This document shows positions 7,277-14,672 of a DNA stretch of 64,000 nucleotides, one piece after another. The notes under the pieces were generated by a model. The model saw only the letters and a list, made by a program, of their open reading frames with translations. It was not told where the DNA came from and searched no databases. The DNA is from JASHPR01 sp963749145 (GTDB taxonomy: Bacteria; Actinomycetota; Actinomycetes; Streptosporangiales; Streptosporangiaceae). Where the stretch lies: assembly GCA_963749145.1 (NCBI GenBank), contig CAVVLN010000004.1, forward strand, positions 1,922,001 to 1,986,000, read 5' to 3'. How positions within the stretch are numbered: the first letter of the stretch is position 1; each line of letters starts with the position of its first letter. A program made the position numbers and the translations under genes.

Positions 7277-9037
7277 ATGCCCAGATTCCACCCGCATGTG
7301 CTGCGCGACTACGCGCTGATCGCCGACGGGCAACGAGGAGCGCTGGTCAGCCCCCGCGGCGACATCGTCTGGATGTGCGCGCCGCGGTGGGACTCCGACG
7401 CGGTCTTCTCCGCGCTCGTCGGCGGCGACGGCGTGTACGCGGTCACGCCGGCCCGCACGTTCGTCTGGGGCGGCTACTACGAGGAAGGCTCCCTGATCTG
7501 GCGCAGCCGCTGGATCACCGCGACTGGCGTCACCGAGTGCCACGAGGCGCTCGCGTTCCCCGGCGACCCGGGCCGGGTAGTGGTGCTCCGGCGGATCATC
7601 GCCCGTACCTGCCCCGCCGAGGTGGAGATCGTGCTCGACCTGCGGGCCGGGTTCGGGCAGCACGGGCTGCGGTCGGTCAAGCAGGGTGACGACGGTACCT
7701 GGACCGGCCGCGCGGGCGACCTGCACGTGCGCTGGTCGGGCGAGGTGGCGCAGGCTAGGCCGCACCGCGCAGGCCACGCATCCGTGCTGGCCATGAAGCT
7801 GACCGTGCCCGCCGGGGCCAGCCGTGACCTCGTCCTGGAGCTGTCCGCCGAGCCGCTGCGGGAGGAGCCGCCCGGCGCCGGCGCGCAGTGGCGCGCCACC
7901 CGGCAGCGCTGGGCCCAGGTTTCGCCGCCGCTGGACGGCGTGGTGGCCGCGCGCGACGCCCGCCAGGCGCAGGTGGTGCTGCGCGGGCTGACCAGCGGCG
8001 GCGGCGGCATGGTCGCGGCCGCCACCACCAGCTTGCCGGAGCGGGCCGAGGAGGGCCGCAACTACGACTACCGCTACGCCTGGATCCGCGACCAGGTCTA
8101 CGCGGGCCGGGCCGCGGCCGCGGCCGGCACCTATGACCTGCTCGACGATGCCGTGCGGTTCATCTCCAGCCGCCTGCACGCCGACGGCCCCGGGCTGGTC
8201 CCGGCCTACACCGTGGACGGCGGCCCCGTTCCCGACCAGCGCCGGCTCGACCTGCCCGGTTACCCCGGCGGCTTCGACCTGGTCGGCAACTGGGTGAACC
8301 GGCAGTTCCAGCTCGACGCGCTGGGCGAGTCGCTGCTGCTGCTGGCTGCGGCCGGGGAGCATGACCGGCTGGATTCCGACGGCCGCAAGGCCGCCGAGAT
8401 CGGGGCGGACGCGATCGCGCGGCGCTGGCGCGAGCCGGACGCCGGGATCTGGGAGATCGACAACCAGGCGTGGACCCACAGCCGCCTGATCTGCGTGGCC
8501 GGGCTGCGAGCCGCGGCCAGGACCTGCACCACCGAGCCGCAGGCCTCCGAGTGGTCCGCGCTCGCGGACGTCATCCTGGCCGACACCGGCAAGCACGCGG
8601 TGCACCCGTCCGGGCGCTGGCAGCGCTCCCCCGGCGACCCCGGCCTGGACGCGGCGCTGCTGATGCCGCCGGTCCGCGGCGCCGTGCCGGCCGACGACCC
8701 GCGCACCACCGAGACGCTGCGCGCCTACCTGGCCGAGCTGACCCAGGACGGTTACGCCTACCGGTTCCGGCACGATCAGCGCCCGCTGGGTGAGGCCGAG
8801 GGCGCGTTCCTGCTGTGCGGATTCGTCCTGGCCCTGGCTCAGCAGCAGCAGGGCGACGAGCTCGAGGCCGCGCGCTGGTTCGAGCGCAACCGGGCCGCGT
8901 GCGGCTCGCCGGGCCTGTACGCGGAGGAGTACGACGTCGCCGAGCGCCAGCTCAGGGGGAACCTGCCGCAGGCGTTCGTGCACGCGATGCTCCTCGAGTG
9001 CGCCGCCCGGCTGGCATCGCCCTGGCACGAGCGGTGA
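7277..9037 (+). CDS. Glycoside hydrolase family 15 protein (glucoamylase/trehalase type)
   Basis: The 586-residue protein has the usual bacterial GH15 layout: an N-terminal beta-sandwich (starting ALIADGQRGALVSPRGDIVWMC) and an (alpha/alpha)6 catalytic barrel with RNYDYRYAWIRD, GFDLVGNWVNRQFQLD and GIWE. In GH15 the Glu of the GIWE-type loop is the general acid. A second catalytic Glu is expected near the C-terminus (YAEEYD is a candidate). The family contains glucoamylases, trehalases and glucodextranases acting on alpha-glucosides. No signal peptide is visible, so it is probably cytoplasmic and may act in trehalose or glycogen metabolism. The SDR gene follows in the same direction. Confidence 0.88.
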   Translation: MPRFHPHVLRDYALIADGQRGALVSPRGDIVWMCAPRWDSDAVFSALVGGDGVYAVTPARTFVWGGYYEEGSLIWRSRWITATGVTECHEALAFPGDPGRVVVLRRIIARTCPAEVEIVLDLRAGFGQHGLRSVKQGDDGTWTGRAGDLHVRWSGEVAQARPHRAGHASVLAMKLTVPAGASRDLVLELSAEPLREEPPGAGAQWRATRQRWAQVSPPLDGVVAARDARQAQVVLRGLTSGGGGMVAAATTSLPERAEEGRNYDYRYAWIRDQVYAGRAAAAAGTYDLLDDAVRFISSRLHADGPGLVPAYTVDGGPVPDQRRLDLPGYPGGFDLVGNWVNRQFQLDALGESLLLLAAAGEHDRLDSDGRKAAEIGADAIARRWREPDAGIWEIDNQAWTHSRLICVAGLRAAARTCTTEPQASEWSALADVILADTGKHAVHPSGRWQRSPGDPGLDAALLMPPVRGAVPADDPRTTETLRAYLAELTQDGYAYRFRHDQRPLGEAEGAFLLCGFVLALAQQQQGDELEAARWFERNRAACGSPGLYAEEYDVAERQLRGNLPQAFVHAMLLECAARLASPWHER

Positions 9038-9047
9038 CCGGGCTAGA

Positions 9048-9088
9048 CCCCGCAACGACCCCCGCAACGAGCTAGACCCCCGCAACGA
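9048..9088 (+). repeat. Three direct copies of CCCCGCAACGA before the SDR gene
   Basis: CCCCGCAACGA occurs exactly at 9048-9058, 9060-9070 and 9078-9088. The third copy runs into the AAGGAG ribosome site of the SDR gene. The first and third are each preceded by GCTAGA. This could be an operator array or simple slippage. Confidence 0.7.
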
Positions 9089-9100
9089 AGGAGCAGGATC

Positions 9101-10108
9101 ATGACCGAGACAGTGGTGATCACCGGCGCCAGCGCCGGCATCGGCCGGGCGACGGCGCGGCTCTACGGCGAGCGCGGCGCCAACGTCGCGCTGATCGCGC
9201 GCGGTCAGGCCGGCCTGGACGGCGCGGTCAGGAACGTGGAGGACGCCGGGGGCAAGGCCCTGGCGATCCCGGCCGACGTCGCCGACTACGCGCAGGTGGA
9301 GGAGGCCGCGCGGCAGGCGGAGGAGTTCTTCGGCCCGATCGATGTCTGGATCAACGTGGCGTTCACCTCGGTGTTCTCCCCGTTCGCGGAGGTCACCGCC
9401 GAGGAGTTCCGCCGGGTCACCGAGGTGAGCTACCTGGGATTCGTGCACGGGACCATGGCGGCGCTGTCCCGGATGCGGCCGCGCGGAACCGGCACGATCG
9501 TGCAGGTGGGATCCGCGCTGGGCGCGCGCAGCATCCCGCTGCAGTCCGCCTACTGCGGCGCCAAGCACGCTATCAACGGGTTCACGTCCTCGCTGCGCTG
9601 CGAACTGCTGCACGAGGGATCCGGGGTGCACATCACGGTCGTGCAGATGCCGGCCGTCAACACCCCGCAGTTCTCCTGGGTGCGCTCCCGGCTGCCCCGG
9701 CACCCGCAGCCGGTCCCCCCGATCTACCAGCCGGAGGTCGCCGCCCGCGGCATCCTGTACGCCGCCGACCACCCCCGGCGCCGGCAGTACTGGATCGGGG
9801 CCAGCACCGCGGCCACCGTCGCGGCCAATAAGTTCGTCCCCGCGCTCCTCGACCGGTACCTGGCCCGGACCGGGTACGACTCCCAGCAGACGGACCAGAA
9901 GGTTGACGACAACCGGCCCGACAACCTGTTCCAGGCCCTCGACGTCCCGGGCGGCCGGGACTACGGCGCGCACGGGGTGTTCGACGCCAGGTCCCACGCG
10001 CGCAGTGCCCAGGTGTGGCTGGACCAGCGGCCGGGCGTGCTGGCCGGGCTGGTAGCCGGCGCGGCGATCGCCACCGGTGTCGTGGCCGGGCGAGCATGGC
10101 GCCGTTGA
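9101..10108 (+). CDS. Short-chain dehydrogenase/reductase with C-terminal hydrophobic extension
   Basis: This is a 335-residue SDR. The cofactor motif is TGASAGIG (residues 8-15). The active-site residues are the serine region VQVGSALG and YCGAKH (Tyr-x-x-x-Lys). An INVAF stretch replaces the usual NNAG. The sequence after about residue 220 (YWIGASTAATVAANKFVPALLDRYL) is shared with a group of actinobacterial SDRs. It ends in a hydrophobic segment (GVLAGLVAGAAIATGVVAG) that may anchor it to the membrane. A good ribosome site (AAGGAG) precedes ATG 9101. The substrate is unknown. It overlaps the next gene by 13 bp. Confidence 0.87.
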   Translation: MTETVVITGASAGIGRATARLYGERGANVALIARGQAGLDGAVRNVEDAGGKALAIPADVADYAQVEEAARQAEEFFGPIDVWINVAFTSVFSPFAEVTAEEFRRVTEVSYLGFVHGTMAALSRMRPRGTGTIVQVGSALGARSIPLQSAYCGAKHAINGFTSSLRCELLHEGSGVHITVVQMPAVNTPQFSWVRSRLPRHPQPVPPIYQPEVAARGILYAADHPRRRQYWIGASTAATVAANKFVPALLDRYLARTGYDSQQTDQKVDDNRPDNLFQALDVPGGRDYGAHGVFDARSHARSAQVWLDQRPGVLAGLVAGAAIATGVVAGRAWRR

Positions 10109-10482
10109 CCAACGCGGGCCCGGGCCTGGGTGGCCTGCTCCAGGCGGTCCGGGCCAGCTACGGCGGCGCCCTGCTGATCGCGCCCGGCCCGGTGATCCGG
10201 CTGGCCACGGGCGAGCCGGCCAGTCCGCGCGCCCGCGCCGTGGCCCGGGTGCTCGGCGCGCGCCATCTGCTGCAGGCCGCGCTGACCGCCGCGGCCAGGT
10301 GTAACGCGCCGTCGCTGGGTCTCGGCGCTACGGTCGACCTGGTGCACGCTGCTTCGATGGTCGCGCTCGGGGCGGCCGACCGGCAGGCCAGGCGTCTCAC
10401 GCTGACGGACGCGCTGGTCGAGAGCGCGTTCGGGGCGGCGAGCGGGACCGTGGCCGCGCTCTGGCCCGCCCGCGCCAGCTAA
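10096..10482 (+). CDS. Hypothetical Ala-rich hydrophobic protein
   Basis: This 128-residue protein starts at ATG 10096 inside the end of the SDR gene, suggesting translational coupling. It is rich in Ala, Arg and Leu, with hydrophobic stretches around residues 15-33, 50-65, 75-93 and 108-122 that could be short membrane helices. The core (LGARHLLQAALTA…VDLVHAASMVALG) resembles small membrane proteins often found next to SDRs in actinobacteria, but no named family is recognised. Confidence 0.55.
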   Translation: MAPLTNAGPGLGGLLQAVRASYGGALLIAPGPVIRLATGEPASPRARAVARVLGARHLLQAALTAAARCNAPSLGLGATVDLVHAASMVALGAADRQARRLTLTDALVESAFGAASGTVAALWPARAS

Positions 10483-10520
10483 GCCCCGCCCGCCTGACGC
10501 CACGAGCCGGCCGGACGCGG

Positions 10521-10940
10521 TCAGCCGCGGACCGGGCTGGTCCACTGAGCGACGAGCTTGTCCAGGACCGGGGCGAGGTTGCGGAGCTCGTCGAGATGGG
10601 CGGGGGCCAGCCGGGTCAGCCGTGCCTCGCCCTCCGCGGTGAGCCGGACCCGGGTCACCCGGCCGTCGGTGTCGTCGCCCGACCGCTCCACCAGGCCGGC
10701 CGCCTCGGCGCGGTCGACGAGCTCGACGGCGCTGTGATGGCGGAGCATCAGGTAGCCGGCCAGGTCGCCGATGGTCGGGCCGGGCGCGGCCGGGTGCCCC
10801 TTCACTGCCAGCAGCAGCTGATGCTGGGCCGGGGTCAGGCCCGCGGTGCGTGCCTGCGTCTCGCTCCAGTGCAGGAAGCGCCGGAGGCTGGCGCGGAACG
10901 CCAGCAAGTTCTCGTAGTCCTCGCTGGTCAGCTGATGCAT
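10521..10940 (-). CDS. MarR family transcriptional regulator
   Basis: The 139-residue protein is a winged-helix MarR regulator: helix 1 with LRRFLHWSETQARTAGLTPAQHQLLLAV, the recognition region LAGYLMLRHHSAVELVDRAEAAGLVER, and the wing DDTDGRVTRVRLTAEGEARL. ATG 10940 is chosen because it gives a normal MarR length; an in-frame GTG at 10946 is also possible. It is divergent from the TDT-family exporter, with a palindrome in the shared promoter region, and so probably regulates that exporter and itself. Confidence 0.85.
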   Translation of the reverse strand: MHQLTSEDYENLLAFRASLRRFLHWSETQARTAGLTPAQHQLLLAVKGHPAAPGPTIGDLAGYLMLRHHSAVELVDRAEAAGLVERSGDDTDGRVTRVRLTAEGEARLTRLAPAHLDELRNLAPVLDKLVAQWTSPVRG

Positions 10941-11064
10941 CCTCACCGCTCCCGGCGGCCTCCTGGCGCAACGGCCGGACCGGCCGGGTGCCGTCGGCCG
11001 CCTGGCCAGCATAGGGCCTCGTCGCGCGGGGCGAGTGGCGGCGAGTCTCGCCGGCCGACCGTAA

Positions 11065-11079
11065 TATCGTAGAACGACA
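11065..11079. promoter_or_regulatory. Palindromic operator candidate at the TDT exporter start
   Basis: TATCGT-AGA-ACGACA lies in the interval between marR and the exporter and touches the exporter ATG. It overlaps a TAATAT sequence that could be a -10 element. A nearly identical site recurs at 12181-12195. The exporter has no clear ribosome site, so a leaderless or short-leader transcript is possible. Confidence 0.5.
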
Positions 11080-12188
11080 TGCTACCCAAGGCCCTGCGCG
11101 CCGCCCAGCCCGGAAGCTTCGCGGTGGTGATGGCCACCGGCATCGTGTCGGCGGCGCTACTCGACGCGAGCCACCCGCATCTGTCGGCTGGGCTGCTGGG
11201 GGTCGCGGCCGCCGCCTTCGCGATCCTGGCCGGGGCGTCCGCGCTCCGCGCGGCGGCGTTCCCCGGCCTGCTGCGCGACGACCTGGCCTGCCCGGCGCGG
11301 GCGTTCACGTGCTTCGCGTTCGTCGCCGCCTGCGACGTGCTCGGCGACCGGCTCACCGCGGACGGGCACGACGCGGCCTCCCTGGCGCTGGCCGTGGCAG
11401 CGCTGGCCGCCTGGCTGGCGCTGACCGCCCTGGTGCCGGGACGGATGGCGGTCGGGTACCGCCACCCGCCGACCATCGCGGACGTCAGCGGGGACTGGTA
11501 CCTGTGGGCCGTCAGCACCCAGTCGCTGGCCATCGCCGCCACGTTCGTGCAGGCCGGAGGATTCGCCCGGGCCCAGCCGGCTGCCGTGGCCGCTATCGCC
11601 GCCTGGTCGGCCGGGGTCGCGCTGTACCTGGCGATCAGCGTCGCGGTGGCCGTCCGGCTGGCCCGGGCCGGCCTGGGGCCGCAGAACCCGACCGCGCCGT
11701 ACTGGGTGACGATGGGCGCGGCCTCGATCACCGTGCTGGCCGCGGCGCAGATCCTGGGCGGCCCGCGCTCGCCCGCGCTGAGCGCGGCCAGGACCGGCCT
11801 CACCGCGGCCGCGGTGGCCTTCTGGGTTCTGGCCACCGGGCTGATCCCGCTGCTGGCCGCCCGGAGCGCCTGGCGTCACCTGTTTCGCAGGCAGCCGCTG
11901 CGCTACCGCTCGGACCTGTGGATGGTCGTCTTCCCGGCCGGGATGTACGCGACCGCCAGCATGCGGCTGGGGATGGTCGCGGGCCTGCCGCTCATCCACG
12001 CCGTGGGGGCGGTCGCGGCCTGGCCCGCAACGGCCGCGTGGGCGGTCACATTCACCGCCATGCTCGCCGCGCCGGCCGCCGCCCGGAGCCGGGCCCGCTC
12101 GGCGGGGCCGGCCGGGCCAAGGGGGCCGTCACCGCCGGCACGGCGGTCCCGGCGGTCCCGGCGAAACCGGCGGCAACTTACATCGTGA
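11079..12188 (+). CDS. TDT/TehA-family transporter (tellurite resistance/C4-dicarboxylate type)
   Basis: This 369-residue membrane protein has about ten transmembrane helices. Diagnostic segments are PGSFAVVMATGIVS near the N-terminus, GDWYLWAVSTQSLAI in the middle and LWMVVFPAGMYATASMRLG late, all characteristic of the TDT superfamily (TehA, Mae1, SLAC1-like). These proteins pass small anions such as malate, sulfite or tellurite-related species; the actual substrate cannot be inferred. The last ~35 residues are Arg/Ser/Pro-rich and poorly conserved. Divergent MarR control is likely. Confidence 0.82.
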   Translation: MLPKALRAAQPGSFAVVMATGIVSAALLDASHPHLSAGLLGVAAAAFAILAGASALRAAAFPGLLRDDLACPARAFTCFAFVAACDVLGDRLTADGHDAASLALAVAALAAWLALTALVPGRMAVGYRHPPTIADVSGDWYLWAVSTQSLAIAATFVQAGGFARAQPAAVAAIAAWSAGVALYLAISVAVAVRLARAGLGPQNPTAPYWVTMGAASITVLAAAQILGGPRSPALSAARTGLTAAAVAFWVLATGLIPLLAARSAWRHLFRRQPLRYRSDLWMVVFPAGMYATASMRLGMVAGLPLIHAVGAVAAWPATAAWAVTFTAMLAAPAAARSRARSAGPAGPRGPSPPARRSRRSRRNRRQLTS

Positions 12189-12195
12189 TACGATA
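12181..12195. promoter_or_regulatory. Second copy of the ATCGT-N3-ACGA palindrome
   Basis: CATCGT-GAT-ACGATA overlaps the stop codon of the TDT exporter and lies about 60 nt before the EF-Tu-domain-like gene. It matches the site at 11065-11079 in 10 of the 12 arm positions, with the same 3-nt spacer. This suggests the same regulator acts at both genes. Confidence 0.5.
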
Positions 12196-12252
12196 GACCT
12201 TGGTCGCATGCGGCATGCCTTCCCCGGCCAGCAGGCGGGAGGTCTGGGATCG

Positions 12253-12570
12253 GTGCAGCGGTACAAGTTCCAGGCTCTGGTGACGCTTGGCTCGCCACCA
12301 GACGGCGGGCCGGCGGCGATGCCGCGCGGGGAGATGCACCGCCTGGTGGTGCGGGGGCGCAATCATGACACCGGCGGCAGCAAGTTCTTCAGCGCTCTGG
12401 TCATGCGGAACGGTGAGGACGCGCGGTGGGCGGAAGACGGTCCGGTGATCATGACTGTCGTGCTGGTCGGCGACGATCCGCGCCAGTACTTTGAGATCGG
12501 CGACCAGTTCGCCTTCTGGCTGGGGCATGACCTCGGCCGCGGGATCGTGACGCGCCGCCTGTTCGTCTGA
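12253..12570 (+). CDS. Standalone EF-Tu C-terminal-domain-like beta-barrel protein
   Basis: From GTG 12253 the frame encodes 105 residues: YKFQALVTL at the start, then FFSALV, VIMTVVLVGDDPRQYFEIGDQF and FAFWLGHDLGRGIVTRRLFV. The arrangement (fxA-x-v-l, then a GD-x-F loop, then G-x-G-x-V-T-R-x-L at the end) recalls domain III of EF-Tu, a beta barrel, without any GTPase domain. GTG 12253 is chosen over ATG 12208 because GGGAGG sits 10 nt upstream and the protein family begins near YKFQALV. A role in translation is not implied. It sits 13 nt before the DUF488 gene, probably in one operon. Confidence 0.55.
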   Translation: MQRYKFQALVTLGSPPDGGPAAMPRGEMHRLVVRGRNHDTGGSKFFSALVMRNGEDARWAEDGPVIMTVVLVGDDPRQYFEIGDQFAFWLGHDLGRGIVTRRLFV

Positions 12571-12583
12571 CCTGGGAGGCGGG

Positions 12584-13111
12584 ATGGCCGACCAACCCGG
12601 CATCCGCGTCCGGCGCGTCTACGACCTGCCGTCGCCGGAGGACGGCCAGCGCTTCCTGGTGGACCGGCTGTGGCCCCGGGGGCTGTCCAAGGACGCGGCC
12701 CGGATCACGGAGTGGGTCAAGGACGTGGCGCCGTCGACAGAACTGCGGAAGTGGTACGGCCACGATCCCGCGCGGTTCGCCGAGTTCCGGCAGCGCTACG
12801 CCGGGGAATTGCGCGAACCCGAGCGGGCCAAGGCGCTGACCCGGCTGAACGAGGCGGCCAAGCACGGGACGATCACCCTGCTCACCGCGACCAGGGACAT
12901 CGAGCGCAGCCAGGCCGCCCTGCTCGCCGAGCAGTTGCGGGCGGCGGCGGCGAACCGGCGGCCGCCGGACACCTCGGCCGCGGAGGACGAGGACCTGCCC
13001 GGCGACCCCGCGTGCTGGCTGCACCGGGTCTGCCCGGCCTGCGGCAACGTGGCGCCGGCCGAGCCGCCCACCGTCTGCCCGCGGTGCGGCACCGCGATCC
13101 CCCGGATATGA
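12584..13111 (+). CDS. DUF488 (YeaO-like) protein with C-terminal zinc ribbon
   Basis: The first ~115 residues are a DUF488/YeaO domain: VRRVYDLPSPEDGQRFLVDRLWPRGLSK, WVKDVAPSTELRKWYGHDPARFAEFRQRY and TLLTATRD. The remaining 60 residues are a linker followed by CPACG…CPRCG, a two-knuckle zinc-ribbon pair (about residues 150-170) not present in most DUF488 proteins. DUF488 function is unknown. GGGAGG upstream of ATG 12584 supports the start, and the gene is probably co-transcribed with the preceding barrel protein. Confidence 0.85.
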   Translation: MADQPGIRVRRVYDLPSPEDGQRFLVDRLWPRGLSKDAARITEWVKDVAPSTELRKWYGHDPARFAEFRQRYAGELREPERAKALTRLNEAAKHGTITLLTATRDIERSQAALLAEQLRAAAANRRPPDTSAAEDEDLPGDPACWLHRVCPACGNVAPAEPPTVCPRCGTAIPRI

Positions 13112-13143
13112 CGGCCGCGTCGCTTCGCGCCTGGGACGCTCCT

Positions 13144-13191
13144 TGATCTCGTAGCCGCGGTATCAAATACGCGTCTTATCTACCGAGATCA
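13144..13191. terminator. Hairpin between convergent genes
   Basis: TGATCTCG (13144-13151) and CGAGATCA (13184-13191) form an 8-bp inverted repeat, extended by TAG/CTA with one bulge, in the gap between two convergent genes. The loop is long (about 30 nt). A bidirectional terminator is the simplest reading, but there is no T-tract. Confidence 0.35.
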
Positions 13192-13196
13192 CGCAG

Positions 13197-14042
13197 TCAG
13201 GACACCTTGCGCCAGCGGGCCTCGCAGAACGAGTAGAGGCCGAAGATGACCAGGCCGGCGGCGACCACCACGAGCAGCCACGGCCCCAGCGGCGTCGTGG
13301 CGAACGTCCGCAGCGTGGCATCGATGCCCTTGGCCTGGCTCGGCTGGGCCTTGGCCCCGGCGATGGCCAGGAAGATCCCGGCCGCGGCGAACACGATGCC
13401 ACGGGCGATCCCGCCGACCTCGCCGAGCCAGATCACGACGCGGCGCGTCCGGGGGCTGGTCCCGGCCAGCCTGAGCTGCTTGAGGAAGTCCTTGCGCCAG
13501 GAGGTGTAGGCGATGTAAGCCCCGGTCGCGATCAGCACGATCCCGATGCCGACCACCAGGATCTGGCCGCCGGTGTGGTGCAGCGCCGTCGCCGTGAGGT
13601 CGGCCGACTGCTGGTTGCTCGACTTCGGTGAGCCCGCGCCAATCGCGTACTTCAGGATGCTGAACGCGATAAAGCCGTAGATGACCGCCTTGACCAGGGC
13701 CAGCAGCCGTGCGCTGGCCTTCTGCTCGCCGGGCGCCGAGCCGCCGTAGGCCGCCTCGGACAGGCGCCACAGCGTCAGCCCGATAAAGCCGGCCACGAGG
13801 AGCCACAACGCGAACAGGCCGACGGGCGTGGCCGCGATCAGCCGCACGGCGCCCGAAGAATCGGCCTGGTTGCTGGAATGGCCGAATGCGATCCCGATCG
13901 CGAGGAAGCCGATGATCACGTACATAAGCCCGCGCGCGGCGAACCCGGCGCGGGCCAGGATGGCCAGATACCGGCTCCGGGCCGCGCGGCGTCCCGCGTA
14001 GCGGGCGATCCGGCCCCTGCCTCGTACCAGCCGCGTGGTCAT
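13197..14042 (-). CDS. DUF1206 membrane protein
   Basis: The 281-residue protein has six transmembrane helices in three two-helix repeats, each beginning with an ARAGFAARGLMYVIIGF-like motif (residues ~28, ~112 and ~200). This is the DUF1206 signature. Conserved G-x-A-R-G and tryptophan positions are present. DUF1206 proteins are actinobacterial and cyanobacterial membrane proteins with no established function. ATG 14042 is taken because the conserved sequence starts about 25 residues later. Confidence 0.85.
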   Translation of the reverse strand: MTTRLVRGRGRIARYAGRRAARSRYLAILARAGFAARGLMYVIIGFLAIGIAFGHSSNQADSSGAVRLIAATPVGLFALWLLVAGFIGLTLWRLSEAAYGGSAPGEQKASARLLALVKAVIYGFIAFSILKYAIGAGSPKSSNQQSADLTATALHHTGGQILVVGIGIVLIATGAYIAYTSWRKDFLKQLRLAGTSPRTRRVVIWLGEVGGIARGIVFAAAGIFLAIAGAKAQPSQAKGIDATLRTFATTPLGPWLLVVVAAGLVIFGLYSFCEARWRKVS

Positions 14043-14306
14043 TGTCTGCCTCCCGGTCTGCCTCCCGGTGAATCGGCGGCGAAACTCCCCGGGAAAAGGC
14101 CGCGTAAACAACCGCGGGGCCAGGCTGGCCGCCCGCAATCGGCTTGGCCGGGCTCCGGTCCCCGGGTGCGGGACCGCGCCGGCCCGGCAGCCATGACCCC
14201 CAGACCTGCGGCTTCGATGTGTGAGAACCGCGGAGCCGGGCAGCCGGTAAGGCTTCGGCCCGGCCGACTCGCCGCCGCGGCGGCGCAGCCTGATCAGGAG
14301 ATAACC

Positions 14307-14672
14307 GTGTCCGTCCATATCACCGTCCGCACCGCGCAGGCGGGCGAGGCTCGCGTGAAGCCGGGCCGGGCCGGCGCGACCGTGCCCGCGCCGGGCCGCG
14401 CGGGCACGGCCGCGCCGGTGCTCGCCATTGCCGTTATGGCGGGTTATTTTCGGTTTAGCCTGCCGCGGATCAGGTTGATCGCCGACCGGCTGGCGCCTCA
14501 CTCCCGCCGGGCCCGGGCCATACTGATCGGAGACGAGATCTTTACCAAGGTGGGCGGCTACATCCTGGGGACCTTCCTGACCTTCCTGACCTCCGTCATC
14601 GCCGGCATCGCTGCGACCGCGCTTCGCCTGCGGCCGCGGGAGGTGGTCCTCCGCCGTCTGGATACCAGTTGA
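14307..14672 (+). pseudogene. AI-2E family transporter fragment
   Basis: GTG 14307 follows CAGGAG and opens a 121-residue frame. After about 40 unrelated Ala/Gly/Arg-rich residues it encodes RLAPHSRRARAILIGDEIFTK, VGGYILGTFL and TFLTSVIAGIAATA. This matches the middle of AI-2E/PerM-family transporters (the full-length homologue at 29104-30363 has DERAERYSRVAREVNRSVTG and YMLGNFLTSLIAG at the same place). Only one or two helices remain of the usual seven or eight. The stop overlaps the TTG start of the following flippase-like gene, so the fragment may now serve mainly to couple translation. Confidence 0.7.

Noticed and set aside
7190..9997. A very long open frame on the minus strand opposite the GH15 and SDR genes
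   Set aside because: It is antisense to two well-supported genes and its product is Arg/Gly/Pro/His-rich with no domain. Long spurious frames are expected at this GC content.
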